Positions 51,228 through 57,701 of a DNA stretch of 64,000 nucleotides are shown here, in pieces. Made by a program: the position numbers and the translations under genes. This DNA comes from JACPAP01 sp035287045 (GTDB lineage Bacteria > Gemmatimonadota > Gemmatimonadetes > Gemmatimonadales > GWC2-71-9). Within the stretch, counting starts at the first letter, position 1, and every line of letters starts with the position of its first letter. The DNA lies in NCBI GenBank assembly GCA_035287045.1, contig DATECF010000116.1:22531-86530 (forward strand). The letters run 5' to 3'. The notes below the pieces were generated by a model that saw only the letters and a program-made list of their open reading frames with translations, had not been told where the DNA came from and searched no databases.

Positions 51228-52198
51228 TCGCCAACCTCCGCCGAGCGTCCCTTGGCCGCCTCGGCCATATCCGGCCGGCCCCCGGCGAGGAGGTACAGGA
51301 CGGCCATGCGGACCGCCACTCCGTTGGTCACCTGGCCCAGAATCACACTGTGGGGGCCGTCGGCGACCCGGGAATCGATTTCCACGCCGCGGTTCATCGG
51401 CCCGGGATGCAGGATCACCAGGTCCCTGGGGGCTCTCTCCAGCCGCTCCACCGTCACCCCAAAGACCCGGTTGTACTCGCGGAGCGATGGCAGGTAGCCC
51501 GCGTGCATCCGCTCGAGCTGAATCCGCAGCACGTTGAGCGCGTCGGCCCACTGAATGGCATCCTCGATCCGGCGGAAGACGCTGACACCCAGCTCTTCGA
51601 TCCCCAGCGGGAGGAGCGACGCCGGCCCGCACACGGCCACCTGAGCACCGAGCTTGAGGAGGCCCCAGATGTTGGACCGGGCCACCCGGCTGTGCAGGAT
51701 GTCGCCGCAGATGCACACCTTGAGGCCCTCGATCCGGCCGAACTTGTCCCGCAACGTCAGCAGGTCCAGGAGTCCCTGGGTGGGGTGCTCGTGGGTGCCG
51801 TCACCGGCGTTGACCACGTTGGACCGGATGCGGTCGGCCAGAAATTGGGCGGCTCCGGATGACGGGTGGCGCATCACCACCATGTCGATCCGCATGGCCT
51901 CGAGGTTCCGGGCGGTGTCCACCAGGGTCTCGCCCTTTTCCACCGACGAGCCGGCGGCGGCCACGTTCACGGTGTCCGCGGACAGGCGCTTCTCGGCGAA
52001 CTCGAAGGAGATACGGGTCCTGGTGGAGGCTTCGAAAAACAGGTTGACGATGGTCTTGCCGCGGAGCGTGGGGACTTTCTTGATGGTGCGCTCGCTGACT
52101 TCTTTGAAAGGTTCTGCGGTATCGAGAATGAAGCGGATTTGATCGGCGGTGAGTGGCTCCAGGGCCAGCAGGTCCTTCCCGAGGAAACGTTCCGTCAC
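51224..52198 (-). CDS. pyrB: Aspartate carbamoyltransferase catalytic subunit
   Basis: PyrB joins aspartate and carbamoyl phosphate. The 324-residue protein has the carbamoyl-phosphate motif FFEASTRTRISFEFAEKRL, the SSVEKGETLVDTARNL loop, DGTHEHPTQGLLDL and HPGPMNRGVEI. GTG 52198 overlaps the pyrR stop as GTGA. No pyrI regulatory subunit is present, so control probably rests on PyrR. Confidence 0.94.
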   Translation of the reverse strand: MTERFLGKDLLALEPLTADQIRFILDTAEPFKEVSERTIKKVPTLRGKTIVNLFFEASTRTRISFEFAEKRLSADTVNVAAAGSSVEKGETLVDTARNLEAMRIDMVVMRHPSSGAAQFLADRIRSNVVNAGDGTHEHPTQGLLDLLTLRDKFGRIEGLKVCICGDILHSRVARSNIWGLLKLGAQVAVCGPASLLPLGIEELGVSVFRRIEDAIQWADALNVLRIQLERMHAGYLPSLREYNRVFGVTVERLERAPRDLVILHPGPMNRGVEIDSRVADGPHSVILGQVTNGVAVRMAVLYLLAGGRPDMAEAAKGRSAEVGE

Positions 52199-52758
52199 CG
52201 ACCCCCACCTCCTTCCCCACGAACCAGCTCCACCGCGTCCCGGCCATCCACCTCCTGCAGGAACACGTCCACCCGGTCTCCCGGTTGCGCGCGCACGGTC
52301 TTGCCCACGATGTCCGCCTGGATCGGCAGCTCGCGGCCGCCGCGGTCAATCAACGCCGCCAGCCCGATCCGCGCCGGCCGGCCGAAGTCGGCGACTTCAT
52401 CCAGCGCGGCCCGCACGGTCCGGCCGGTGTAGAGCACGTCGTCCACGATCACCACGCACCGGCCGTCCACGTTTTCCGGCAGGTGGGTTTCCCCCACCAC
52501 CGGCCGGGGCCCGATCGTGCCCACGTCATCCCGATACAGGGTGATGTCCAGCGTGCCGCGCGGGACCGAGACCCCTTCCCTCGCCTCGATCAACCGCGCC
52601 AGGCGCTCGGTGAGCTCCGGACCACGGCGGTGGATACCCACCAGCACCAGGCGGCCGGTCCCCTCGGCGAACTCGACGATCTCTTTTGCCATGCGCTGGA
52701 GCGCCCGCTGCACGCCGCGGGCATCGAGGAGAGCGTTGCGCGTTCCGGCAACGACCAT
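52195..52758 (-). CDS. pyrR: Bifunctional pyr operon regulator/uracil phosphoribosyltransferase
   Basis: PyrR is a PRTase-fold protein that in many bacteria binds pyr mRNA in response to UMP. The 187-residue protein has the PRPP loop CVVIVDDVLYTGRTVRAALDE, LVLVGIHRRG and LDITLYRDDVG, all standard. ATG 52758 is chosen to give MVVAGTRNALLDARG; the upstream CCTCC can pair with a GGAGG further up the leader. No classical anti-terminator/terminator pair is evident, so the mode of control is open. It leads pyrR-pyrB-pyrC. Confidence 0.92.
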   Translation of the reverse strand: MVVAGTRNALLDARGVQRALQRMAKEIVEFAEGTGRLVLVGIHRRGPELTERLARLIEAREGVSVPRGTLDITLYRDDVGTIGPRPVVGETHLPENVDGRCVVIVDDVLYTGRTVRAALDEVADFGRPARIGLAALIDRGGRELPIQADIVGKTVRAQPGDRVDVFLQEVDGRDAVELVRGEGGGGR

Positions 52759-52789
52759 AGCTGGAGGACAAGCTAATCCCTCCCTCCAC

Positions 52790-52821
52790 CAATCCGCAAT
52801 GCGAAATTCACAATCCACAAT
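52790..52821. repeat. Two-copy CAATCCRCAAT repeat in the pyrR/proline dehydrogenase gap
   Basis: CAATCCGCAAT (52790-52800) and CAATCCACAAT (52811-52821) recur with 21-bp spacing, separated by GCGAAATTCA. The pattern resembles simple dispersed repeats seen in other environmental genomes. It lies between the divergent starts, where it could also affect promoter structure. Confidence 0.45.
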
Positions 52822-52843
52822 GGAAGGAGTCCGGCCTCTCGTG

Positions 52844-52849
52844 TATAAT
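52844..52849 (+). promoter_or_regulatory. Consensus -10 box for the proline dehydrogenase gene
   Basis: TATAAT lies 20 nt before ATG 52869; a clear -35 is missing. Transcription would start near 52856, giving a leader of only about 13 nt (or 4 nt if ATG 52860 is used), so translation may be near-leaderless. Confidence 0.5.
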
Positions 52850-52868
52850 GGCTGCCACTATGGGACTC

Positions 52869-53786
52869 ATGCGAACGGCCCTGCTCCGCGCCTCACAGAG
52901 TCGCTGGCTCCGCGATCAGGTACGCGATCGCCGCTTCGTGCGGCGCGCCGTCTCCCGGTTCATGCCCGGCGAGGACGTCGAGTCGGCACTGCAAGCCGCT
53001 CAGCGATTCGTCCAGCAGAACCTGACCGCCGTGCTCACCCAGCTGGGCGAGAACGTGGCCGACGCCAACGAAGCACGCGCCGTGGGCGGGCATTACACCG
53101 AGGTGCTGAACCGGATCCAGGCACTCAAGCTCCCGGCGCATGTGTCCGTCAAGCCTACCCAGCTGGGCCTCGACCTGAGCCCGGACCTATGCCTGGAGCA
53201 GCTGACCGCGCTGGTGGCGCACGCGGCCAAGGTGGGGACCTTCGTCTCCATCGACATGGAGGGTTCCGCGTACGTGGACCGCACGCTGGACCTCTACCGC
53301 AAGCTGCGCCCCGAGCATCCCAACGTCGGGATCTGCCTCCAGGCGTACCTGCACCGTACGCCGGACGACCTCGACCGCCTTGGATCCCTGCAGCCCACCA
53401 TCCGGCTGGTGAAGGGTGCGTACAACGAGCCGGCGAGCATCGCCCTACCGAAAAAGCGCGACGTGGACCTTCGCTACTTCGAGCTGGCGCAACGCCTCCT
53501 GGCCGCCACGCCCCGTCCCCCGCAGCCCCACGGGTTCGGCACCCACGATGTGGGCCTCATCGAGCACATCTGCCACCACGCCCGTTCGTCCGGCGTGCCC
53601 AACTCGGCCTTCGAGCTGCAGATGCTCTTCGGCATCCGGGCGGCGGACCAGGTGCGCCTGGCCCGGGCCGGCTACGCGATGCGGGTCTTGATCAGCTACG
53701 GCAGCTACTGGTTCCCCTGGTACATGCGCCGCCTGGCGGAGCGGCCGGCGAATATCTGGTTCGTGGTGAAGTCGATGTTCGCGTAA
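52869..53786 (+). CDS. Proline dehydrogenase (monofunctional)
   Basis: This FAD-dependent TIM-barrel enzyme oxidises proline to pyrroline-5-carboxylate and passes electrons to quinone. The 305-residue protein has conserved VSVKPTQLGLDL, RLVKGAYNEPASIA, FGTHD and the C-terminal YAMRVLISYGSYWFPWYMRRLAERPAN block (arginine pair and substrate lid). I chose ATG 52869 because the frame's first ATG (52848) overlaps a TATAAT box; ATG 52860 is also possible. It is a short PutB-type enzyme without the P5C dehydrogenase domain. Confidence 0.92.
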   Translation: MRTALLRASQSRWLRDQVRDRRFVRRAVSRFMPGEDVESALQAAQRFVQQNLTAVLTQLGENVADANEARAVGGHYTEVLNRIQALKLPAHVSVKPTQLGLDLSPDLCLEQLTALVAHAAKVGTFVSIDMEGSAYVDRTLDLYRKLRPEHPNVGICLQAYLHRTPDDLDRLGSLQPTIRLVKGAYNEPASIALPKKRDVDLRYFELAQRLLAATPRPPQPHGFGTHDVGLIEHICHHARSSGVPNSAFELQMLFGIRAADQVRLARAGYAMRVLISYGSYWFPWYMRRLAERPANIWFVVKSMFA

Positions 53787-53790
53787 GGAC

Positions 53791-53830
53791 GGAGGATGGA
53801 AGGGGATGGAGGGCGATGGAGGGGGATGAA
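53791..53830 (+). repeat. Decanucleotide tandem repeat (4 units) after proline dehydrogenase
   Basis: GGAGGATGGA, AGGGGATGGA, GGGCGATGGA, GGGGGATGAA form four units of exactly 10 bp, consensus GGGGGATGGA. The same unit makes up both arms of the hairpin at 60729-60781. It starts 5 bp after the stop codon. Confidence 0.85.
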
Positions 53831-53862
53831 CGGCGTGGGACGCGCCGCAGGCCGCGCTTGTG

Positions 53863-53900
53863 GCCTCACATGACCGTGGTCCTACCGCTGCACGTGAGGC
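53863..53900 (+). terminator. Inverted repeat downstream of proline dehydrogenase
   Basis: GCCTCACATG (53863-53872) and CACGTGAGGC (53891-53900) pair with one mismatch across an 18-nt loop. It lies 76 nt after the proline dehydrogenase stop and has no T-run, so it may be a 3'-end structure rather than an intrinsic terminator. Confidence 0.4.
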
Positions 53901-53970
53901 GTGGCCCCAACGGGTGACGTGAATAGCCCGGCAGGCTGCCCCACTTCCTGCTGGCCTCAGCGATCCGCAA

Positions 53971-53999
53971 CTGCCGCCACCGCCGCCGGTCGTTATAAT
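53971..53999 (+). promoter_or_regulatory. Predicted tRNA-Ser promoter
   Basis: A perfect TATAAT (53994-53999) with a weak CTGCCG at -35 (53971-53976, 17-bp spacer) lies just 8 bp before the tRNA. The transcript would begin within about 2 nt of the mature 5' end. Confidence 0.55.
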
Positions 54000-54007
54000 G
54001 CTCCCGA

Positions 54008-54094
54008 GGAGAGGTGTCCGAGTGGCTGAAGGAGCCGGTCTCGAAAACCGGTAGGCCCGTAAGGGTCTCGTGGGTTCGAATCCCACCCTCTCCG
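54008..54094 (+). tRNA. tRNA-Ser (anticodon CGA)
   Basis: The 87-nt gene has a 7-bp acceptor stem (GGAGAGG / CCTCTCC, discriminator G), anticodon stem CCGGT / ACCGG with loop CTCGAAA giving anticodon CGA at 54042-54044, a long class II variable arm (GCCCGTAAGGGTC-type hairpin) and T-arm GTGGG-TTCGAAT-CCCAC. The CCA end is not encoded. It reads UCG codons. An octanucleotide array begins 30 bp downstream. Confidence 0.97.
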
Positions 54095-54124
54095 TCCCCC
54101 GCCCCCACCCGTTCCCCACGGCAT

Positions 54125-54244
54125 ATGCCGTTATGCCGTCATGCCGTTATGCCGTTATGCCGTTATGCCGTCATGCCATTATGCCGTTATGCCGTCATGC
54201 CGTTATGCCGTTATGCCGTCATGCCGCTATGCCGCCATGCCGCG
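54125..54244 (+). repeat. Octanucleotide tandem array (15 units) between tRNA-Ser and the thioesterase gene
   Basis: Fifteen uninterrupted 8-bp units run from 54125 to 54244: mostly ATGCCGTT and ATGCCGTC, with ATGCCATT once and ATGCCGCT, ATGCCGCC, ATGCCGCG at the 3' end. Every unit begins with ATG; five of them (54133, 54157, 54181, 54205, 54229) are in frame with the thioesterase ATG at 54259, and no frame has a stop within the array. The related arrays at 2014-2061 and 15989-16052 are shorter and more degenerate, so this copy looks youngest. Confidence 0.95.
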
Positions 54245-54258
54245 TATCTTGTCCCACC

Positions 54259-54690
54259 ATGTCCCACGACCTGCTATCCCACTTCCCCGTGATCATCGAG
54301 CTCCCGGTCCAGTGGGGCGAAATGGACGCCTACGGGCACGTGAACAACGCCGTGCTGTTCCGATATTTCGAGTCGGCCCGAATGGCGTACTTCGAACGCT
54401 GCGGGTTCACCGGCTCCTACGAGCGGGACAAGATCGGGGCCATCCTGCATTCCACCAGCTGCCGGTTCCGCCGGCCGTTGTTCTGCCCGGACACCGCGCT
54501 GGTTGGCACCCGGGTTAGCGACGTTGGGGAAGACCGGGTGACCATGGAGTACCGCGTGGTCTCCCGAGCCCAGAACGACACCGCCGCCGAGGGCACCGCC
54601 ATCATCGTGTCCTACGACTACAACCACGCTCGCAAGGCTCCCCTCCCGGCGGCGGTGCGGGAGGCGATCATGAAGATGGAAGGCCGCTAA
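54259..54690 (+). CDS. 4HBT-family (YbgC/FadM-like) acyl-CoA thioesterase
   Basis: This is a hot-dog-fold thioesterase of 143 residues. The catalytic region is VQWGEMDAYGHVNNAVLFRYFESARMAYFE-type, with the active Asp in GEMDAYGHVN. ATG 54259 gives MSHDLLSHFP; no ribosome binding site is visible. The frame is open through the upstream octanucleotide array, so longer products with MPLCRHAV-type repeats are theoretically possible. Substrate is unknown; the family acts on short- to long-chain acyl-CoAs. Confidence 0.88.
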   Translation: MSHDLLSHFPVIIELPVQWGEMDAYGHVNNAVLFRYFESARMAYFERCGFTGSYERDKIGAILHSTSCRFRRPLFCPDTALVGTRVSDVGEDRVTMEYRVVSRAQNDTAAEGTAIIVSYDYNHARKAPLPAAVREAIMKMEGR

Positions 54691-54696
54691 CCGCAC

Positions 54697-54723
54697 CTGC
54701 CCTCCCTGCCACATCTGCCTCGC
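54697..54723 (-). repeat. Nonanucleotide repeat GGCAGNNNN (3 units)
   Basis: Reading the plus strand, CTGCC occurs at 54697, 54706 and 54715 with 9-bp spacing. The complementary GGCAGNNNN pattern also occurs at the window end (63970-63996). It starts 6 bp after the thioesterase stop. Confidence 0.5.
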
Positions 54724-54732
54724 CTCGGCGTA

Positions 54733-54738
54733 TATATT
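54733..54738 (+). promoter_or_regulatory. Possible -10 box for korAB
   Basis: TATATT lies in a short AT-rich patch 40 bp before the korA ATG (54778). No good -35 is seen at 16-18 bp upstream. Confidence 0.3.
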
Positions 54739-54777
54739 GAATGAACGGGCGCCCAACCCCCGCCCCGCTTCGACGCC

Positions 54778-56634
54778 ATGACCACCACCTCTCCCGTCTC
54801 GCCGTTGCGCGAAACCCGCGATCACGTGGTCATCCGGTTCGCCGGGGACTCCGGCGACGGGATGCAGCTCACGGGGTCGCAGTTCACGGTCGAAACGGCG
54901 CTGGCCGGAAATGACCTCGCCACCTTCCCGGACTATCCGGCCGAGATCCGCGCGCCCGCCGGGACCACCTTTGGCGTGTCGGCGTTCCAGATCCACTTCG
55001 GCGCCACCGACATTCGGACCGCGGGCGACGAGGTGGACGTGCTGGTCACCATGAACCCGGCCGCCCTCACCGTGAATCTGCGGGACCTGCGCGTGGGCGG
55101 CACCATCGTGGCGGACGTCGGATCGTTCACCGAGCGGAACCTGTCCAAGGCCGGGTACTCGGCGAATCCGCTGGAAGACGGCAGCCTCACGCCCTATCAG
55201 GTCATCAAGCTCGACGTCTCCAAGCTCACGCTGGACGCCGTGGAACCCTTTGGGCTGGGCCAGAAGGACGCCCTGCGCTGCCGCAACATGTGGGCGCTGG
55301 GGCTCATGCTCTGGATGTACGACCGCGACCGCCGGGCCACGGTGGATTGGCTCAATAAGAAGTTCTCCAAGCGACCCGAGCTGGCTCGCGCCAACATCGC
55401 CGCGTTGAACGCCGGCCACGCCTTCGGTGAGACGGCGGAGATGGCGGCGATCGTGGGTTACCGCGTTGCGCCGGCCGTGGCGGCGCCCGGCGAGTATCGC
55501 ACGGTGAGCGGCACCGAGGCGCTCGCGTGGGGATTGCTGGCCGGCGTCCGGGCCGCGGGCCTGCGCAAGCTGTTCTTCGGCTCCTACCCCATCACGCCCG
55601 CGTCGTCGTTGCTCCACGCGCTCGCGGGGCTCAAGGCCCAGGGCGTCGTGACGTTTCAGGCGGAAGACGAGATCGCCGCCATTGGCGCCGCCATCGGGGC
55701 GTCCTATGCGGGCGCGCTGGGCGTAACCTCCAGCTCGGGCCCCGGTGTGGCGCTCAAGGCCGAAGCCTTGGGTCTCGCCATCGCGACCGAGCTGCCGCTG
55801 GTGCTGGTGAACAGCCAGCGGGCCGGCCCGTCCACCGGCATGCCCACCAAGACCGAGCAGTCGGACCTCTACCAGGCGGTGCTGGGCCGCAACGCGGACG
55901 CCCCGCTGGTGGTGCTGGCCGCGGCCACACCCGGGGACTGCTTCCCCGTGGCCATGGAAGCCGTGCGGCTGGCCACGAAGTACATGACGCCGGTCATCCT
56001 GCTGTCGGATGGATACCTGGCGAACGCGGCGGAGCCGTGGCTCATCCCCAACGTGGACGAGTTGCCGACGTTCCCGGTGGGCTTCCGGACCGATCCGCAG
56101 GGCTTCCATCCCTTCGTACGGGACCCCAAGACGCTGGCGCGGGCCTGGGCCATTCCGGGGACCCCCGGCTTGGAGCACCGGATCGGCGGGATCGAGCGCG
56201 ATCACGACTCCGGTCACATCTCGTACGATCCGGACAACCACGAGCGCATGACCAAGGTCCGGGCGGCCAAGATCGCGGGCATCGCCCACGACATCCCGCT
56301 GCAGGAAGCGACGGAAGGTCCGTCGCGCGGCAACCTGGCCGTGGTGGGCTGGGGCTCCACCTACGGCCCGATTCTGCAGGCCGTCCGGCAGGCGCACGAA
56401 GACGGGATCGACGTTTCGCACATTCATCTCCGCTATCTGTCGCCGTTCCCGCGTAACCTGGGCCAGTTGCTCAAGGGCTTCGAGCGCGTGCTGGTGCCCG
56501 AAATGAACAATGGCCAGCTGGTCAACCTGCTCCGCGCCGCGTACCTGGTGCCGGCGCAGGGGCTCAACAAGATCCAGGGCAAGCCGTTCAAGGTGCGCGA
56601 GGTGCTGGCCGCCATCCGTGGAGCGCTCGAATGA
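54778..56634 (+). CDS. korA: 2-oxoacid:ferredoxin oxidoreductase, fused gamma-alpha subunit
   Basis: With KorB this forms a CoA-dependent 2-oxoglutarate (or related 2-oxoacid) ferredoxin oxidoreductase. The 618-residue chain has an N-terminal gamma domain (about 15-200, RFAGDSGDGMQLTGSQF) and a pyrimidine-binding alpha domain with FFGSYPITPASSLLHALA, FQAEDEIAAIGAAIGASYAG and TSSSGPGVALKAE. C-terminal domain II ends with FERVLVPEMNNGQL and ALE. It starts at ATG 54778 without a clear ribosome binding site. It is 28 bp upstream of korB. Confidence 0.93.
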   Translation: MTTTSPVSPLRETRDHVVIRFAGDSGDGMQLTGSQFTVETALAGNDLATFPDYPAEIRAPAGTTFGVSAFQIHFGATDIRTAGDEVDVLVTMNPAALTVNLRDLRVGGTIVADVGSFTERNLSKAGYSANPLEDGSLTPYQVIKLDVSKLTLDAVEPFGLGQKDALRCRNMWALGLMLWMYDRDRRATVDWLNKKFSKRPELARANIAALNAGHAFGETAEMAAIVGYRVAPAVAAPGEYRTVSGTEALAWGLLAGVRAAGLRKLFFGSYPITPASSLLHALAGLKAQGVVTFQAEDEIAAIGAAIGASYAGALGVTSSSGPGVALKAEALGLAIATELPLVLVNSQRAGPSTGMPTKTEQSDLYQAVLGRNADAPLVVLAAATPGDCFPVAMEAVRLATKYMTPVILLSDGYLANAAEPWLIPNVDELPTFPVGFRTDPQGFHPFVRDPKTLARAWAIPGTPGLEHRIGGIERDHDSGHISYDPDNHERMTKVRAAKIAGIAHDIPLQEATEGPSRGNLAVVGWGSTYGPILQAVRQAHEDGIDVSHIHLRYLSPFPRNLGQLLKGFERVLVPEMNNGQLVNLLRAAYLVPAQGLNKIQGKPFKVREVLAAIRGALE

Positions 56635-56662
56635 CTTGCACGAGCTCGTCCGGAGAATCGAC

Positions 56663-57691
56663 ATGACCGTCGCCACGCCAACGAAGGAACCGCTCGCGCC
56701 CAAGGATTACGCCTCCGACCAGGAAGTCCGGTGGTGCCCGGGGTGCGGGGACTACGCCATCCTCAAAGCCATGCTCAAGACCTTGGCGGACCTGCAGGTG
56801 CCGCGCGAGCGCACCGTGTTCGTCTCCGGCATCGGCTGCTCCTCTCGCTTCCCGTACTACCTCTCCACCTACGGCTTTCACACGATCCACGGCCGGGCGC
56901 CCACCATGGCCACGGGCGTCAAGCTGGCCAACCCAGACCTGGACGTCTGGGTCATTACCGGAGACGGCGACGGGCTGAGCATCGGCGGCAACCACATGTT
57001 GCACGTGCTGCGCCGCAACGTGAACCTGCAGATCATCCTGTTCAACAACGAGATCTACGGCCTGACCAAGGGCCAGTACTCGCCCACGTCGCGGCAGGGG
57101 ACCAGATCGCCCTCGACGCCCGCCGGCTCGGTGGACTACCCGGTGTCTCCGGGGGCCTTCGCCTTAGGCGCCGGGGCGCGGTTCATCGCCCGCACCATTG
57201 ACACGCTGCAGCCGCACCTGGTGGGCGTGCTCAAGCGCGCGCACGCGCACCAGGGGGCATCCTTCGTGGAGGTGTTCCAGAACTGCGTGGTGTTCAACGA
57301 CGACGTGTTCGCCGACTTCACGGAGAAGACCGCGGCCCCCGCGTCCCAGCTGCATGTGGAGCACGGGAAGCCGCTCCTGTTCGGCAAGGCCAAGACCAAG
57401 GGTCTGCGACTGAACACCACCACGCTTCAGCTGGAGGTGGTGGAGCTGGGCCAGAACGGCGTCACCGACAAGGACGTCGTGATCCACGACGAGCGTAACC
57501 GGGGACTCGCCGGGATGCTGCTGGCGCTCCAGCCTCCGGCGTTCCCCATGGCGTTGGGGGTCATCTACTGCGACCCGGCGCCGACCTACGAGGAGGCGGT
57601 GTATTCGCAGATTCCGCCGGGAGCCACCGCGGCCCAGGCGGATATCGACAAGCTGCTGCATCAGGGGCAGACCTGGACCGTGGCGGGCTAG
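56663..57691 (+). CDS. korB: 2-oxoacid:ferredoxin oxidoreductase, beta subunit
   Basis: This is the thiamine-pyrophosphate and [4Fe-4S] subunit. The 342-residue protein has WCPGCGDYAIL (first cluster ligands), FVSGIGCSSRFPYY, HGRAPTMATGVKLANPDL, and the TPP/Mg motif GDGDGLSIGGNHM followed by NNEIYGLTKGQYSPTS. ATG 56663 has GGAG eight bases upstream. No delta ferredoxin subunit is encoded beside it, as in the two-gene KOR type. Confidence 0.93.
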   Translation: MTVATPTKEPLAPKDYASDQEVRWCPGCGDYAILKAMLKTLADLQVPRERTVFVSGIGCSSRFPYYLSTYGFHTIHGRAPTMATGVKLANPDLDVWVITGDGDGLSIGGNHMLHVLRRNVNLQIILFNNEIYGLTKGQYSPTSRQGTRSPSTPAGSVDYPVSPGAFALGAGARFIARTIDTLQPHLVGVLKRAHAHQGASFVEVFQNCVVFNDDVFADFTEKTAAPASQLHVEHGKPLLFGKAKTKGLRLNTTTLQLEVVELGQNGVTDKDVVIHDERNRGLAGMLLALQPPAFPMALGVIYCDPAPTYEEAVYSQIPPGATAAQADIDKLLHQGQTWTVAG

Positions 57692-57701
57692 CCATCGCTT
57701 T

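Noticed and set aside
52848..52868. ATG 52848 as proline dehydrogenase start
   Set aside because: It overlaps the TATAAT box and would add an unconserved MAATMGL leader.
54125..54244. CRISPR array
   Set aside because: The period is 8 bp with no spacers and no cas genes; it is a simple tandem repeat.
54274..56703. 809-codon minus-strand frame over korA and the thioesterase
   Set aside because: Antisense to clear korA motifs; composition typical of complement-strand shadows.
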